From contig JAWPHD010004496.1 in the NCBI GenBank assembly GCA_037043455.1, positions 62,001 to 126,000 on the forward strand: DNA of 64,000 nt, written 5' to 3'. Under the pieces are notes generated by a model. That model searched no databases. It worked only from the letters and a program-made list of their open reading frames with translations, and was not told the origin of the DNA. Source of the DNA: Cyrtodaria siliqua. Its lineage: Eukaryota; Mollusca; Bivalvia; Adapedonta; Hiatellidae. The translations under genes and the position numbers were made by a program. Below, in pieces: positions 33,085-46,651 of the stretch; within the stretch, counting starts at the first letter, position 1; each line of letters opens with the position of its first letter.

Positions 33085-36000
33085 CATATTCTGTACAAGT
33101 TTTATTGAGCTACAGGAATATTGAGCTACAGGGAGATTGAGTTACAGGAAGATTGAGCTACAGAAAGATTGAGCTACAGGGAGATTGAGCTACAGGCAGA
33201 TTGAACTACAGGGAGATTGAGATACAGAAAGATTGAGATACAGGGTGATTGAGCTCCACTAAGATTAAGTTACACGAAGATTGAGCTACAGAAAGATTGA
33301 GCTACAGGGAGATTGAGCTACAGGGAGATTGAGCTACAGGGATATTGAGCTACAAGGAGATTAGGCTACAGGGAGATTGAGCTACAGGAAGACTGAGCTA
33401 CAGGGAGATTGAGCTACAGGGAGATCGAGCTATAGGGAGATTGAGCTAAGGTAGATTGAGCTACAGGAATATTGAGCTGCTAAAGGAAGATTGGGCCACA
33501 GGAAGATTGAGCTACAGGGAGATTAAATATTATACGTATTCTGTACAAGTTTTATTGAGATTGAGCTACAGGAAGATTGAGTTACAGGGAGATTGAGTTT
33601 CAGGAAGATTGAGCTTCAGGACGATTGAGCTACAGGGAGATTGTGCTACAGGAAGATTGAGCTACAGGGAGACTGAGCTACAGGGAGATTGAGCTACAGG
33701 GAGATCGAGCTATAGGGAGATTGAGCTACAGGAAGATTGAGCTGCTAAAGGAAGATTGGGCTACAGGAAGATTGAGCTACAGGGAGATTAAATATTATAC
33801 GTATTCTTTACAAGTTTTATTGAGATTGAGCTACAGAAAGATTGAGCTACATGAAGATTGAGGTACAGGGAGATTGAGATACAGGGAGATTAAGATACAG
33901 GAAGATTGAGCTACATGAAGAGATTGAGTTAAGGAAGATTGAGTTACAGGGAGATTGAGCTACAGGAAGAATGAGTTACAGGGAGATTGAGCTACAGGAA
34001 GATTGAGCTACAGGGAGATTAAGCTACAGGAAGATTGAGCTACAGAAAGGACGAGCTACAGGGAGATCGATCTACAGGGAGATTGAGCTACAAGCAGATC
34101 AAGCTACAGGGAGATTCAGCTAAGGTAGATTGAGCTACAGGAAGATTGAGCTACAGGGAGATTGAGCAACAGGAAGATTGAGCTACAGGAAGATTGAGCT
34201 ACAGGAAGGTTGAGCTACAGAGAGATTGAGCTGCAGGGAAATTGAGCTTCAGGGAGATTGAGCTACAGAGAGATTGAGCTACAGGGAGACAGAGCTACAG
34301 AGAGATCGAGCTACAGGAAGATTGAGCTATAGGAAGATTGAATATTATGCATATTCTCTACAAGGTTTTTATGGAGATTGAGCTACAGGAAGATTGAGCT
34401 ACATGAAGATTGAGCTACAGGGAGATTGAGCTACAGGGAGATTGAGATACAGGAAGATTGAGATACATGAAGATTGAGCTATAGGGAGATTGAGCTACAG
34501 GGAGATTAAATATTATGCATATTCTGTACAAGTTTTATTGAGATTGAGCTACAGAAAGATTGAGCAACATAAAGATTGAGCTACTGGGAGATTGAGATAC
34601 AGAGAGATTGAGATACAGGGAGATTGAGCTACAGGGAGATTGAGTTACAGGAAGATTGAATTACAGGGAGATTGAGATACAGAAAGATTGAGCTGCAGTA
34701 AGATTGAGCTACAGGGAGATTGAGCTACAGGAAGATTTAGCTACAGGGAGATTGAGCTACAGGAAGATTGAGCTACAGGGAGATCGAGCTACAGTAAGAT
34801 TGAGCTACAGGGAGATTGGGCTACAGGGAGATTGCGCTACAGGAAGATTGAGCTACAGGTAGATTGTGCTACAGGGAGATTAAATATTATACATATTCTG
34901 TACAAGTTTTATTGAGATTGAGCTACAGGAAGATTGAGCTACAGGGAGATTGAGCTACAGGAAGATTGAGCTACAGGAATATTGAGCTACAGGGAGATTG
35001 AGCTACATGAGATTGAGCTACAGGGAGATTGAGCTACAAGGAAATCGAGCTACAGGGAGATTGAGCTAAGGTAGATTGAGATATAGGAAGATTGAGCTAC
35101 AGGGAGATTGGGCTACAAGGAGATTGCGCTACAGGAAGATTGAGCTACAGGTAGATTGTGTTACAGGGAGATTAAATATTATACATATTCTGTACAAGTT
35201 TTATTGAGATTGAGCTACAGGAAGATTGAGCTACAGGGAGATTGAGCTACATGGAGATTGAGCTACAAGACGATTGAGCTACAGGGACATTAAATATTAT
35301 ACATATTCTGTACAAGTTTTATTGAAATTGAGCTGCAGGAAGATTGAGCTACAGGGAGATTGAGCTACAGGAAGATTGAGCTACAGGAATATTGAGCTAC
35401 AGGGAGATTGAGCTACATGAGATTGAGCTACAGGGAGATTGAGCTACAAGGAAATCGAGCTACAGGGAGATTGAGCTAAGGTAGATTGAGATATAGGAAG
35501 ATTGAGCTACAGGGAGATTAAATATTATACATATTCTGTACTAGTTTTATTAAGATTGAGCTACAGAAAGATTAAGCTGCAGGAAGATTGAGCTACAGGG
35601 AGACTGAGCTACAGGACGATTGAGCTACAGGAAAATTAAGCTACAGGGAGATTGAGCTACAGGGAGATTGAGCTACTGGGAGATGAGATTGAGCTACATG
35701 CAGATTGGGCTACAGAAAGATTGAGCTACAGGACGATTGAGCTACAGGGAGATTGAGCTACAGGAAGATTGAGCTACAGGGCGATTGAGCTACAGGGAGA
35801 TCGAGCTACTGGAAGATTGAGCTACAGGGAGATTGAGTTACAGGGAGATTAAATATTATGCATATTCTGTACAAGTTTTATTGAGATTGAGCTACGGGAA
35901 GATTGAGCTGCAACAAGATTGAGTTACATAGAGATTGAGCTACAGGAAGATTGAGCTACAGGAAGATTGAGCTACGGGGGATTGAGCTACAGGGAAATTG

Positions 36001-36085
36001 AGCTACAAGGAGATTGAGTGGAGGGAGATTGAGCTACAGGGAGATTGAGCTAAGTGAGATTAAGCTACAGGGAGATTGAGCTAAA
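33085..36085. repeat. 3-kb minisatellite, 16-bp unit GAGATTGAGCTACAGG
   Basis: Roughly 180 units of ATTGAGCTACAGG(G/A)AG, with variants (GATACAGG, AAGGTAG, ATATTGAG). A spacer (AAATATTATACATATTCTGT, ACAAGTTTTATTGAG) recurs at about 33525, 33788, 34345, 34505, 34880, 35172, 35290, 35517 and 35850. The stretch 34910-35100 is repeated almost exactly at 35325-35515. Confidence 0.9.
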
Positions 36086-36520
36086 GGAATCAAAAAAGGC
36101 CAACATATGTCATTTTTGCTGATTAATAATACTATCGACTATGTATGATTGAAAAAGATCTGATTATTATACACATTAAGTGAATGTTTAGTTTGGACTG
36201 GATAAAAAAATGGAAATAGTATTTACAGATAACTTACTTTGATAGTATCGTATATACTTGGTGAAAAAGACTTGTTCATTGTTGTATTATTATACACATT
36301 TTGCAAATGTTTGGTTAAGATCAATTGGAAAAAAATATGAAATGTTCGATAATTCAAAGATCATATTAGCGATTGAATCTGGCCGGGTCAAGAGCTTGTC
36401 TGAAATCTTATATACATTTAAGTGAAGGGACCAGATTGCCCACTAGGCAAAATAGTGCATTTTTGGCAATTCAAGGCAGATTACTGAGCTAATAAGAAAT
36501 GAATCTGGCTGAACTCGTCC
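36085..36520. repeat. Diverged monomers between the two minisatellites
   Basis: ATTATACACATT(A/T)(A/T)G, GTTTGG and GCCCACTAGGCAAAATAGTG match 32590-32720 and 37790-37900. This is a dispersed bivalve-type monomer. Confidence 0.6.
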
Positions 36521-37765
36521 GAGATATTATATATAACTACAGTATACATGACATTATATATAACTACAGTATACATGACATTATATATAACTACAGTATA
36601 CATGACATTATATATGACTACAGTATACATGATATTATATATAACTACAGTATACATGATATTATATATAACTACAGTATACATGACATTATATATGACT
36701 ACAGTATACATGACATTATATATAACTACAGTATACATGACATTATATATAACTACAGTATACATGACATATATATAACTACAGTATACATGACATTATA
36801 TATAACTACAGTATACATGATATTATATATGACTACAGTATACATGATATTATAAATAACTACAGTATACATGACATTATATATAACTACAGTATACATG
36901 ACATTATATATAACTACAGTATATATAACTACAGTATACATGATATTATATATAACTACAGTATACATGACATTATATATAACTACAGTATACATGATAT
37001 TATATATAACTACAGTATACATGACATTATATATAACTACAGTATACATGACATTATATATAACTACAGTATACTTGACATTATATATAACTACAGTATA
37101 CATGATATTATATATAACTACAGTATACATAACTACAGTATACATGACTTTATATATAACTACAGTATATATAACTACAGTATACATGACATTATATATA
37201 ACTACAGTATATATAACTACAGTATACATGATATTATATATAACTACAGTATACATGACATTATATATAACTACAGTATACATGATATTATATATAACTA
37301 CAGTATACATGATATTATATATAACTACAGTATACATGACATTATATATAACTACAGTATACTTGACATTATATATAACTACAGTATACATGATATTATA
37401 TATAACTACAGTATACATAACTACAGTATACATGACATTATATATAACTACAGTATATATAACTATAGTATACATGATATTATATATAACTACAGTATAC
37501 ATGACATTATATATAACTACAGTATACATGATATTATATATAACTACAGTATACATGACATTATATATAACTACAGTTTACATGATATTATATATAACTA
37601 CAGTATACATGATATTATATATAACTACAGTATACATGATATTATATATAACTACAGTATACATGACATTATATATAACTACAGTATACTTGACATTATA
37701 TATAACTACAGTATACATGATATTATATATAACTACAGTATATATAACTACAGTATACATTTGAT
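36520..37765. repeat. 1.2-kb minisatellite, 27-bp unit
   Basis: About 45 units of ATTATATATAACTACAGT then ATACATGAC, mixed with shortened units. The period is a multiple of three and lacks stops, so both strands show long open frames with a nine-residue repeat (ITTVYMTLY); there is no start context or complexity to suggest a gene. Confidence 0.9.
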
Positions 37766-38944
37766 TAAGGTCGACTGGAAGATGGAGGGGGCTAGATGAC
37801 AACCAGGGAAACAATGCATATTTGCCAATTCATTGGCAGATAACTCTACCATTATCTATAGAATCTGTCTGGTTTAAGAACTCCGAACCTTATGGATATA
37901 TAACTACCCGTGTACATTTGGCTACAATAAAAACTTACGACGGACTGACTGCTGACTCACGACGGACAAAGCGCCATTCCATAAGTCATATTAAACACAA
38001 ACTAGGTAGATAGTTCTTAATTGTTTTAGGACGAAAATTAAAACCGCAAATTATAAAAAAAAAATAAAAAAACTAAAAAAAACTGCTTCAATGTGTTTAA
38101 TATGTTTACTACATACACATTTCTATTTTGGACGGGCCTCATCATCCAACACAAAAGTTGAATAACACCGTCTTGACATGTAAGTGTTTGTCAATCAGAG
38201 ATTTATAGTTATCTCTACAAACCAAATTATCTCCCCCCACCGCCATCACCCCTAATACAATAGCCTGGAAATATGTACTCGAATATGCCACGAGCTCGTA
38301 AACTAAAGACCCCACTCCCAATAAAAAAGACGCAGGTGGTATAAGTATACGGTCAGCAGCTTTAAACATACGATATCACTTCTCATGTACACATTGCGTG
38401 ACACTTTAACAATGACTAAGTTGTTTTGTCGACATACATTTCAAAAGAAGCGGAAGAAAATTATGGTGTTCGTTCAAAAGGTTTAGTTATAATACACCCA
38501 GTTGACTTCCTTAATTATTGAATCTTTTTTCTATAGGCTTTCTATAGGCTGAATATATGAATAACACTGAGAGTAACGTTCTTAATCGCACTGCATGCTA
38601 TGTAATAGTAGTGGAAACATCAGGCAATGTTCAACGATAATATACAAGACACCCAAATGTACGTGATCAACTGAGTGATGTATTGCCAGTTAAGCATTAT
38701 GTTAGTGAATAAGCAAACAAATCATGTAATATGATATATGGGTTCATACATTCGTGGTCGCCTTATATAAGAGACTCACTGAATTTTCACTTTTTAAGTC
38801 ACCTTTAAAATATAAAAGATGTTAAATCACCTTTAACGTTTTTTTTTTATTATTTTATTTTATGAAACAAAAACGTCTGTAAGCTCCTCAATACACATTT
38901 CCTGTCCTTAAGGTATCATTGTACGTATGTATAATACTGTTCAA
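37766..38944. other. No gene seen
   Basis: A dispersed monomer to about 37930, an A-rich tract at 38055-38085, then plain sequence. The minus-strand frame at 38142-38369 is unrecognised and has no splice or promoter support. Confidence 0.4.
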
Positions 38945-39270
38945 TATAGTGGGGCAGATTGGTGAAAGAAATGTGCATTGTTTGACAAAAGTACCAAACT
39001 TTGCACATAGTTAGACTTATACCATACTGAAAAAATTGGCTATGGACCCACGTCAGATTTTTTAAAATGCCTGCCATATTCAAAATGGCCGCCAAATATG
39101 TAATAAATAATCAGTTGAACCTGTTATGTATCAAGTTTTAACAACATATATTACGGCAATCGCAACAAATTCCGCAAAATGATAGACAGAGTCATGAAAT
39201 ACAATATGGGTAAATTTTAAGTTCAAAATGTTTACCGTTTTCAAAATGGCCGCAAAAACATGTTGAAAAT
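38945..39270 (+). repeat. Dispersed repeat with GGGGCAGATTGGTGA start
   Basis: Its reverse complement is at 44590-44930. Shared features include the CAGATTGGTGA end, TTGTGACAAAxxxACCAAACT-like blocks and two AAAATGGC(C/G)GCC stretches. Confidence 0.6.
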
Positions 39271-39974
39271 ATTAAAAAGTGTAATTTGTTTAATAGTTGT
39301 TTGTAAGAAAATAATTAATATGTTGAATTTGTTTACTTATTTTTCTAGGCATAGCATTTGATTGCTAATATTGCAATTGAGAGTTATTTAGAGGAACCCT
39401 ATGGTTAATGTGTTAAGGGATTTACACTTAGGATTGACTCTACATTTTCTCCAGCTTTTGGAAATTCTAAAGGGTACTAAACTTATTTTCTTATCAGAAA
39501 CTGTCGGTTCATTATAAAATATATCTATAAAACCCTAAAATACGACATTATTCGTACATTATTTGACTTTGTAAACCTTATTTACACGACAAAACAAGTA
39601 AACAAAACCTAAACACGAATGCATTTTAAACTAACGGGTTAACTGCGTTTAAACTATATAGTTGCCGAGCAGATAAAACCCAGTGTGAAGATCATAATTA
39701 TGGCATTTTGCGTTGAATCCTTCGTATTTAAAATGGAGGAACTTAAAACAACCTGAGACCTGTTTGAAGACTATAGATGGACAAGTGCTCCTGTGGCAAT
39801 TATGACACTGCAGATTCCTTTCTGAAAAAAACCCACATGCGTCAGGGAATGCTCATCACGTGGTTACCATACTTATGGTAAACCGGGATTACAGTTATTT
39901 CATCGAAGTGTGAGCAAGGCATGCCTAAGACGACCATTGATGACATGGTGATCATAAGAGAAACCAAAAGAAAT

Positions 39975-40620
39975 ATAAAAAGATCGGACAGGGAAAGTAG
40001 CATTCAAGGAGGACAGTAAACCACAAAACACAGAAACAAACACGCAAACAGACAAACACGGGTTGACAATAGGGCTACCGCCTTGGAACGGTCAGTGGCA
40101 AAGTAGGCCACTGGGGGTTTAAACCGTTTCTAGGGTGCACCAAACATCACACTTACCCTACTGTCATCCCATTAAAACAGGACAGTGTAAATAAAGAAAT
40201 CCCCGCCATGATCTAATCTCTAACCAACAAGGCAGCATCAATAGGCAATATAAGTAAAACACAAATATGCTCGTGTAAATATAATACAAAAACACAATAG
40301 CCTAGAAAGCCACAATGAAGGTACTGAATGACTTTGCAGAAGCCAGAGCAGTAAAGAATAAACCATTAAGGGCACGACAAGAAAGATCATGGACAAACAA
40401 CAAACGCCACCGTCCCAATGGGCTTTATGTAGGCGTCATCATAGGATCCACAGCCTGTCCGGTCATCGTACATTTAAAGAGGAAAGCATAGTGGCGAACT
40501 GTGAAAGGGTCCACCACCAAGCATGCAGTACGTTGCAAAATGATAGGATCATAACCTCTTTTGAAAAACTTTTTAACAAGTTTCTCAATTGCACTATTGT
40601 TCAGATGCACTCTAAATCTT
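39975..40620 (-). pseudogene. Penelope-like element, 5'-truncated copy with C-terminal codons
   Basis: On the minus strand the copy starts inside the C-terminal coding region (KRGYDPIILQRTACLVVDPF, stop near 40425). It runs through the whole 3' tail, with TTGACAATAGGGCTACCGCC at 40072, and ends near 39975. It is one of the longest tail copies and shows the tail is about 450 bases. Confidence 0.65.
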
Positions 40621-41384
40621 AAAATTAGTCAACTGTGTGCGTGAGATAAACTTCATTCGTGTTGTCTGATCAATACCCAATGAACTAGCTCACAAGCAAA
40701 AATATCAGATTGTGAAAGAAGATGGAGATGCAGTAGGTGCTGTAAACACATCGCAGCTTCCACATTGGATGATCTCTGATCTAGATATGGCCTGAGTGAT
40801 CTGTTCTCAATCCATTATCAAATCTCTAGTACTTCGCAAAAAGCGTCAAAATCCTTGGAAAATAACGGAAACAAGCTTGAATCTGATTTGCTTAGAGTAA
40901 AAAGCAAATTGAAATCGCAAATTGTCTTCCTGGCTCTGATTGGTCCATTTTTGCATCAGGGGCTGCCTATGAAAGGACTCTGATCTTTTATATCATGAAC
41001 AAGTTAAAGAATGAACAAGTTAAAGAAAGATGTTCATAAGACAGCTTCAATGACACAGTAGAGGAATTAGAAAATATAATAAAGGACAATGTTGAGGATT
41101 TACTGGTACTTGATTTACGTTACATAGACGACTCTTGTGAGACAGAAATAGCTCAACAAATAGGTTAATATGTGTAACTGATTTACAGACGACATAACCA
41201 ATTCATAATTAAACAGATAAAGCAGAACATGTTTTCTTTCCTCAGTGGTCACCAACTTACAACAGATTCTTTAACTTTGCTTTCTCGTCTCGCATATATA
41301 TGTATCATATTAGGTTCGGATTAACGGCGGACTTTTCTAACTTTGGAAAACCGTTTTGGATTTTAATCAGACTATACGAGCTGC

Positions 41385-41600
41385 CTTAAAAGAAAAAGGA
41401 AAATATCGGACAGGCAAAGCAGCATTCAAGGACGACAGTCAACCACAAAACACAAAAAAAAACACGCAAACAGACAAACGAGAAGGCAAACGTTATAAAA
41501 ATGCAAATGACATCACAAACAAAAAAGGGTTGACAATAGGGCTACCGCCTTGAAACGGTCAGTGGAAACAAAGGCCACTGGGGGCTTAAACCGGTAAGTA
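41385..41600 (-). mobile_element. Penelope-like 3' tail, truncated copy
   Basis: It shares the 3' end and the GGTTGACAATAGGGCTACCG block with the copy at 39975-40620 (same AACACGCAAACAGACAAACG subfamily). It breaks off after CTTAAACCGG. Confidence 0.6.
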
Positions 41601-42492
41601 TGATTAGCAAGTTCTTTTACACATTGTTGAATGTCACTTGCAGAAGGTTTAGTAGGTGACGGCCATCATGCAACACAAAATCGGAGCTCTGCAACTGGCA
41701 TAGCAATTGTTTGCGACAGAAGAGAAACTAAAAACACGTTCAATAAAACAGAGATGCAGACGTGCTTTGTATCAGAAAATGAGAATCTGAGACTCATCTC
41801 GATCATTTCACTAAGAGGTTTATACACTGATTGTGTTGCATGTGGCATATGCCAACCAATACTTCCCTAAACGTATGCTATATACAGTAGACACAGACGT
41901 TGTATGGGTGTCGGTCAGAAATGAACATCTAGATGGATGAATGAATGATACATTACATTTGACACGTGCAACTTCACCTATCACCGAGTTTCCATTCATA
42001 CATGTTATAGCAGTCGTACAGTAAATACAGTTAGATGAGCTATGGGTGATTTTTAGCAGCTAAGAATCACTTAAGGTGCTTCGTTGCGTATTGTATTGTC
42101 TAATCATTAGGTCATACACTGAACAAAATTGCTAAGTATCAACTTTTGTATCTTAACTAATTTTCTTATTTTAAATATATTTTAGAATAGATATATGATA
42201 AGTATTTTGTTTTGACCCATAGTTTGTAAAACATTCATTTTTTGTTTCAAGTGTTACATCTTTTGAGAGTTACTCTCCCTTTATATGAAAACATGAAATG
42301 TACTGATAAAACACATAACATGAGTCAAAGATCGCTTAAAGATATAAAATTCTTAAAATTGGTATGAAATAATTGAAAAAAACATAAAAATTGTACCCAA
42401 TTATCGCAGATTTTCCGTCTATAAAAAATATGGATAATCTTAAACTACCTCCCTTTACATTGAATATTGTTTGAAATTCAAGTAACTGTAAT

Positions 42493-42690
42493 TCAGCGTT
42501 AATAAATACTGAAAAAGGTGATCCTTTGGGAGCTACAAACACAGTTAAGAGAATAAAGCAGCAGTCTCGGTTCATGAGAAGTAATGAAAGAAGCAACACC
42601 TCTCACGCCCCCTAGCACCGGCTTAAGCGGTATTCTACTTCAAAGCCACCTATATTGGGCTCGTTGGTCCCAAAGGACCAGTAAAAATAA
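42493..42690. repeat. Dispersed repeat pair, copy 1
   Basis: CTTAAGCGGTATTCTACTTC, ATATTGGGCTCGT and TCCCAAAGGAC in order, matched at 52205-52410. Family unknown. Confidence 0.6.
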
Positions 42691-43314
42691 CACTACTGAC
42701 ATTAAATATTTCGAAAATTTCTTTTGCAAACGCATTTGTAGTGGTAATGCTAGTAAAACATGATGTCAAAATAATTTTAACTGGCATATTTTAGAATTAG
42801 GAACATCAAAAGTTCACTAATTGGAAGTACCATATACCCAGTTGTATAAGTGTTATAACTTATTTCTAAGAAAACACATTGACTTAAAAGTTTTAAAATA
42901 TGTTCATGCAATCAGAGCAGACAATTTATACTCGTTATTTTGCAGTTTAACCGTATCTCTAGTCAAGCTCAAAATACACAAAACAATGAGAGTATTATTG
43001 ACATATTCTTAGGTTGATACTTAGCAATTTGGTTTAGTATATAAACCAAGAAGCAATATAGCTTTTTACACTTACAAGATGTGATGAATCATCTCCATTT
43101 GCTGGAAGAGGTAAAACCTGTGCATGTAAAATCTGGAAATGCTGAGGTTGCACAAGCTTTCCAATTCCAAAAGTTGTGCTTGTTGGAAAATGTATGACAA
43201 GAGGAAGTGCATGTTCATGTCGCAAAGAATTATTGACCTTTTCAAGTACACCTGCCGAGTTGTTTAACAGTTTGTAATTGGACATTGTTGGAGACATGGC
43301 CTTTATGTCCACCC

Positions 43315-43520
43315 GTGAAATGCCTACATCCGGTGACTGGGATTGGAAGAGAATATGTTGGAGCCATTCTCGATAACACTGCCACAGGCTTCAGCATTTG
43401 CAAGCAACTTTTAAAATGTAGATGTCAAAGAGGCAAGTGTGTGGCAAACGATGTGTCAAAGCAGGAATGATGTATACAGACTCAGTCTTTTAAAGCTGGG
43501 ACGTTGGGTATTGTGACTGT
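43315..43520 (+). pseudogene. Cys-rich domain relic of a transposon-associated ORF
   Basis: PTSGDWDWKR in one frame, then FSICKQLLKCRCQRGKC in another, then KRCVKAGMMYTD, recall the Trp-Gly-Trp plus Cys-rich (GCKKGC-like) module common in invertebrate repeat-encoded proteins. Frameshifts at about 43345 and 43445 break it. Family assignment is tentative. Confidence 0.3.
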
Positions 43521-44261
43521 GATTAGGAAAAAATGTACCATTCAGATCATAGATCAGTAAGATCAGATTGAATTTAATGTTAGCTCTCACACTGAAAATG
43601 TTCAAATGATATGACCACTTATTACATTTGAGTGTGTGTATATAACAAACTCCTTGATTTTGTTTTCTGATATTGTCATGTTAACATTGTTTATTAAATC
43701 AACAAAAGTAATTTAAGGTCATAATTACATCTAATTCCGATAAATCGGAGATGAGAAATACTGTTTATGTATCCTTTGCGATATGTTTTCTCCAAGCGTT
43801 TAGAAGACTCGACAAGCTTGATTTTTGTTATAATCTGCGGCGTCCTGTTAGTTTTGCTACTTCATATTTTAAAATCGGTTTTAATAATTATGTAAATAGT
43901 ACAAAGCAAATTAGTTTTACATATTGTTCATTGGCTTGCACCAATAATATATTAAAACTTGTAATAGAATGACCACAAACAATTAAAACATTCTGCATTC
44001 TAGTGAAGTATATGCAAGAAGTTTTAAAGTCAAGTTGATATTTGATTAATCAATGTGGATGCTTGATAACTAATTCAAGATTGTTGTGTGTCCCTTTAAT
44101 ATCGTTATATTAAGTCAATAGATGTATAGTTATTATAAACTAAAAGCCGACAATAAAGCGGAGTTCACAAATACTAAGATAAACTAATCTCAGAGTTGGC
44201 GTAGAATGTATACATCAATATATATGTGAATATTTATCCCTATATTGTATCAATGTAAGAA

Positions 44262-44512
44262 GATATAAAAATCGAACCGGAAAAGCAGTATTCAAGGACG
44301 ACAGTCAACCACAAACACACACAGAAACAAAGACAAAATTTAAAGATGATAAAAGGCCAAATAAGACATCACAAACACAAAAGGGTTGACAATAGGGCTA
44401 CGCCTTGGAACGGTCTGTGGCAAGAAAGGCCGCTGGGCTGGGGGGATTTAAACCAGGTTCTAGGGTGTAAATAAAGAAATCCCCGCCATGAAATATTCTC
44501 TAACCCTAACCC
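44262..44512 (-). mobile_element. Penelope-like 3' tail, truncated copy
   Basis: About 250 bases with the GCATTCAAGGACGACAGT and TTGACAATAGGG landmarks. An internal block (GTGCACCAAAC...CATCCCA) is deleted. Confidence 0.6.
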
Positions 44513-44589
44513 CTGTAGTATAGGGATGTATCTAACAACTATTTATTGTATTTCGACACACACATAAATATATCAAAACATCACCTTTG

Positions 44590-44935
44590 TAAAACAAATC
44601 AACATTTTAATTGCTTTCTGGAAATAAAATGTCAGCATTTTTTGGCGTCAATTTTGAAAATGGCGACCATTTTGCAGAAAAAAATGACCCAAATTATATT
44701 GAATAGTTTATTGCCTATCAATGTCCTGAATTTAGTGTAACAAGTTTTGATCCAATTAATTATGGGCTTCATTAATTTATTAAAGAATATTTTGCGGCCA
44801 TTTTTCAAAATCTGACTTGGGTCTAGCCAAAAATGTTTAGTATAGTATTGTCTAGCTATATTTCGAGTTTGGTGCGTTTGTCACAAAATGCACAATTTTA
44901 CCAATATATGTCACCAATCTGCCCCAGTAATATAT
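44590..44935 (-). repeat. Dispersed repeat, inverted copy
   Basis: It ends TCACCAATCTGCCCC, and contains GAAAATGGCGACCATTTTGC and GCGGCCATTTTTCAAAAT, in the reverse order of 38945-39270. Confidence 0.6.
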
Positions 44936-46369
44936 TCATACGCACTTTTACAATATCAGAAATACTGGAAATTCCTTGACAAAGTAGGTTCTTTCAAATT
45001 GTGGAAAATAATACTGCAAGTCAAAGCTATATGGACATCACCTACTAATTAACAAGTTCTATTGGTTATGTATCTTCACATCTTCATCTAAATTTTATGC
45101 AGTATTAATGTTTCTGTTCGTTGAAATCATTAATGACTAGTCAGCAATTTCAGCTGGGTCCTGTAAATCTACCTGATGTTTAGTCTGGGTCCAGTAAAAT
45201 TAACTGATATGTAGTCTGGGTCCAGTATAATTAACGTATATGTATTCTGGGTCCACTAAAAATACCTGATATTTAGTCTGGGTCCAGTAAAATTACCTGA
45301 TATTTAGCGTAATATATAGAATTGAAATAAAAATTGTACACATGTTATATTTAAAAACAAAATGTATTTGTCATTGAAATAAGTAAAAATACCAGGAGGC
45401 ATACATAAAACACTTTTCTCACACATACTCGCTTATCAAAATTAATGTTATTATCACTACTTGAAATATATATACCTTTTCTTCGACATGTTTCACTACA
45501 ATGAATGTTAGGAAATTATCTTTACAATGACTGCTTCCGAATACTTCTTCCTGTACTATAACTCTGTGTTCATATTAAACAATACTGCTCAAAAGTGTTT
45601 ATTTATTATTACTGTAGTTTTTAACTAGTTTTGTACAAACTTGGTATTTCAATTACAAACACAACATTAGTCTGACATAATACGACAGGTCTGCCAAATC
45701 TCCGGATAAAATCCGGATTCCGGATTTTTCAGTCGCTCTCCGGATCTCCAGATTTAAATGTACTAACTCTGGATTTTCCATCGAACAAAATGTTCATGAT
45801 TTAACAGCTATACCTTCACAGTTTATCAGCTATTTCCCGAATTGGTCCTGTTACGCTCCCTAGTCGGAGGAATATTTACAAGTGTCGAATCAGTGCGGGG
45901 TCATCCGTGTAATGCACTGACTGAATATATAATAACACCTAAGGACATAATTAGTTCCTTCAATGGCATATGCAGCTATATCTGTGATTTCTGTAATTGG
46001 TCAACCTAACTGAAATAGCAATTGCGAGGAACTAGCAACTCCTTGTGTGTGGTACCACTATAACAGCTGCTGCTGTGTATTTGTAGAGTTATTATCTATG
46101 GTATGCAATAAGGTTAACTGCAAACGTCTAACAGGATGTCAAACATTCACAGCATTAGCCATCCAAAAACATGAATTTAACACAACGCTTGTCATCAAAT
46201 ATGTATATATGAAAACGCACCAGTAAATTATATGGGTGTACATTTTATTTCTCAAATAATTTGTAATAATAAGTGGATATTTTTAAATTGAAGGGTATTT
46301 AATAAAAGCTACAAACATGGATTGTCTTAGAATTCCTAAACATGGTGCATAGTGTTCAATTAAATATAG
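44936..46369. other. No gene seen
   Basis: The 31-bp minisatellite and, near 45700-45755, repeated CCGGAT motifs (TCCGGATAAAATCCGGATTC) are the only structures. Confidence 0.4.
45150..45310. repeat. 31-bp minisatellite, five units
   Basis: TAGTCTGGGTCCAGTAAAAT followed by TA(A/C)CTGATATG; repeats at 45181, 45212 and on. Confidence 0.8.
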
Positions 46370-46560
46370 ATATAAAAATCAAACAGGAAACGTAGCATTC
46401 AAGGACGACAGTCAACCACAAACACACACAGAAACAAAGAACAAATTTAAAGATGAATAAAGGCCTGAAAAATACATCAAAATCACAAAAGGGTTGACAA
46501 TAGGGCTACGCCTTGGAAAGGCTATGGCAAAAAATGGTGATTAAACCAGGTTCTAAAGTC
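46370..46560 (-). mobile_element. Penelope-like 3' tail, truncated copy
   Basis: About 190 bases of the 3' end, breaking off after TTAAACCAGGTTCTA. Confidence 0.6.
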
Positions 46561-46651
46561 ACAAGGGTAGGAAACAAAAGTCACATATTTTAATACCGGG
46601 TATGACCAACCGTTTTAGGAAATCATCCTGTCACGTTATTCCAGAAAGAAA

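Larger units (their letters stand above)
40621..43314. other. No intact gene; possible very old coding relics
   Basis: Apart from the Penelope-like tail (41385-41600) and a dispersed repeat (42493-42690), several short frames (e.g. 41631-41870 plus, 43034-43312 minus) look non-random but match no family I know. Confidence 0.35.

Noticed and set aside
36481..37814. Long open frames on both strands with nine-residue repeats (up to 297 codons)
   Set aside because: They are produced by a 27-bp tandem repeat whose period is a multiple of three; both strands are open and complexity is minimal.
38142..38369. 75-codon minus-strand frame with hydrophobic middle
   Set aside because: No acceptor/donor, no promoter or poly(A) support and no recognised motif; could be chance.
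43034..43312. 92-codon minus-strand frame
   Set aside because: Non-random looking, but overlaps the opposite-strand Cys-rich relic and matches no family I can name; left unassigned.
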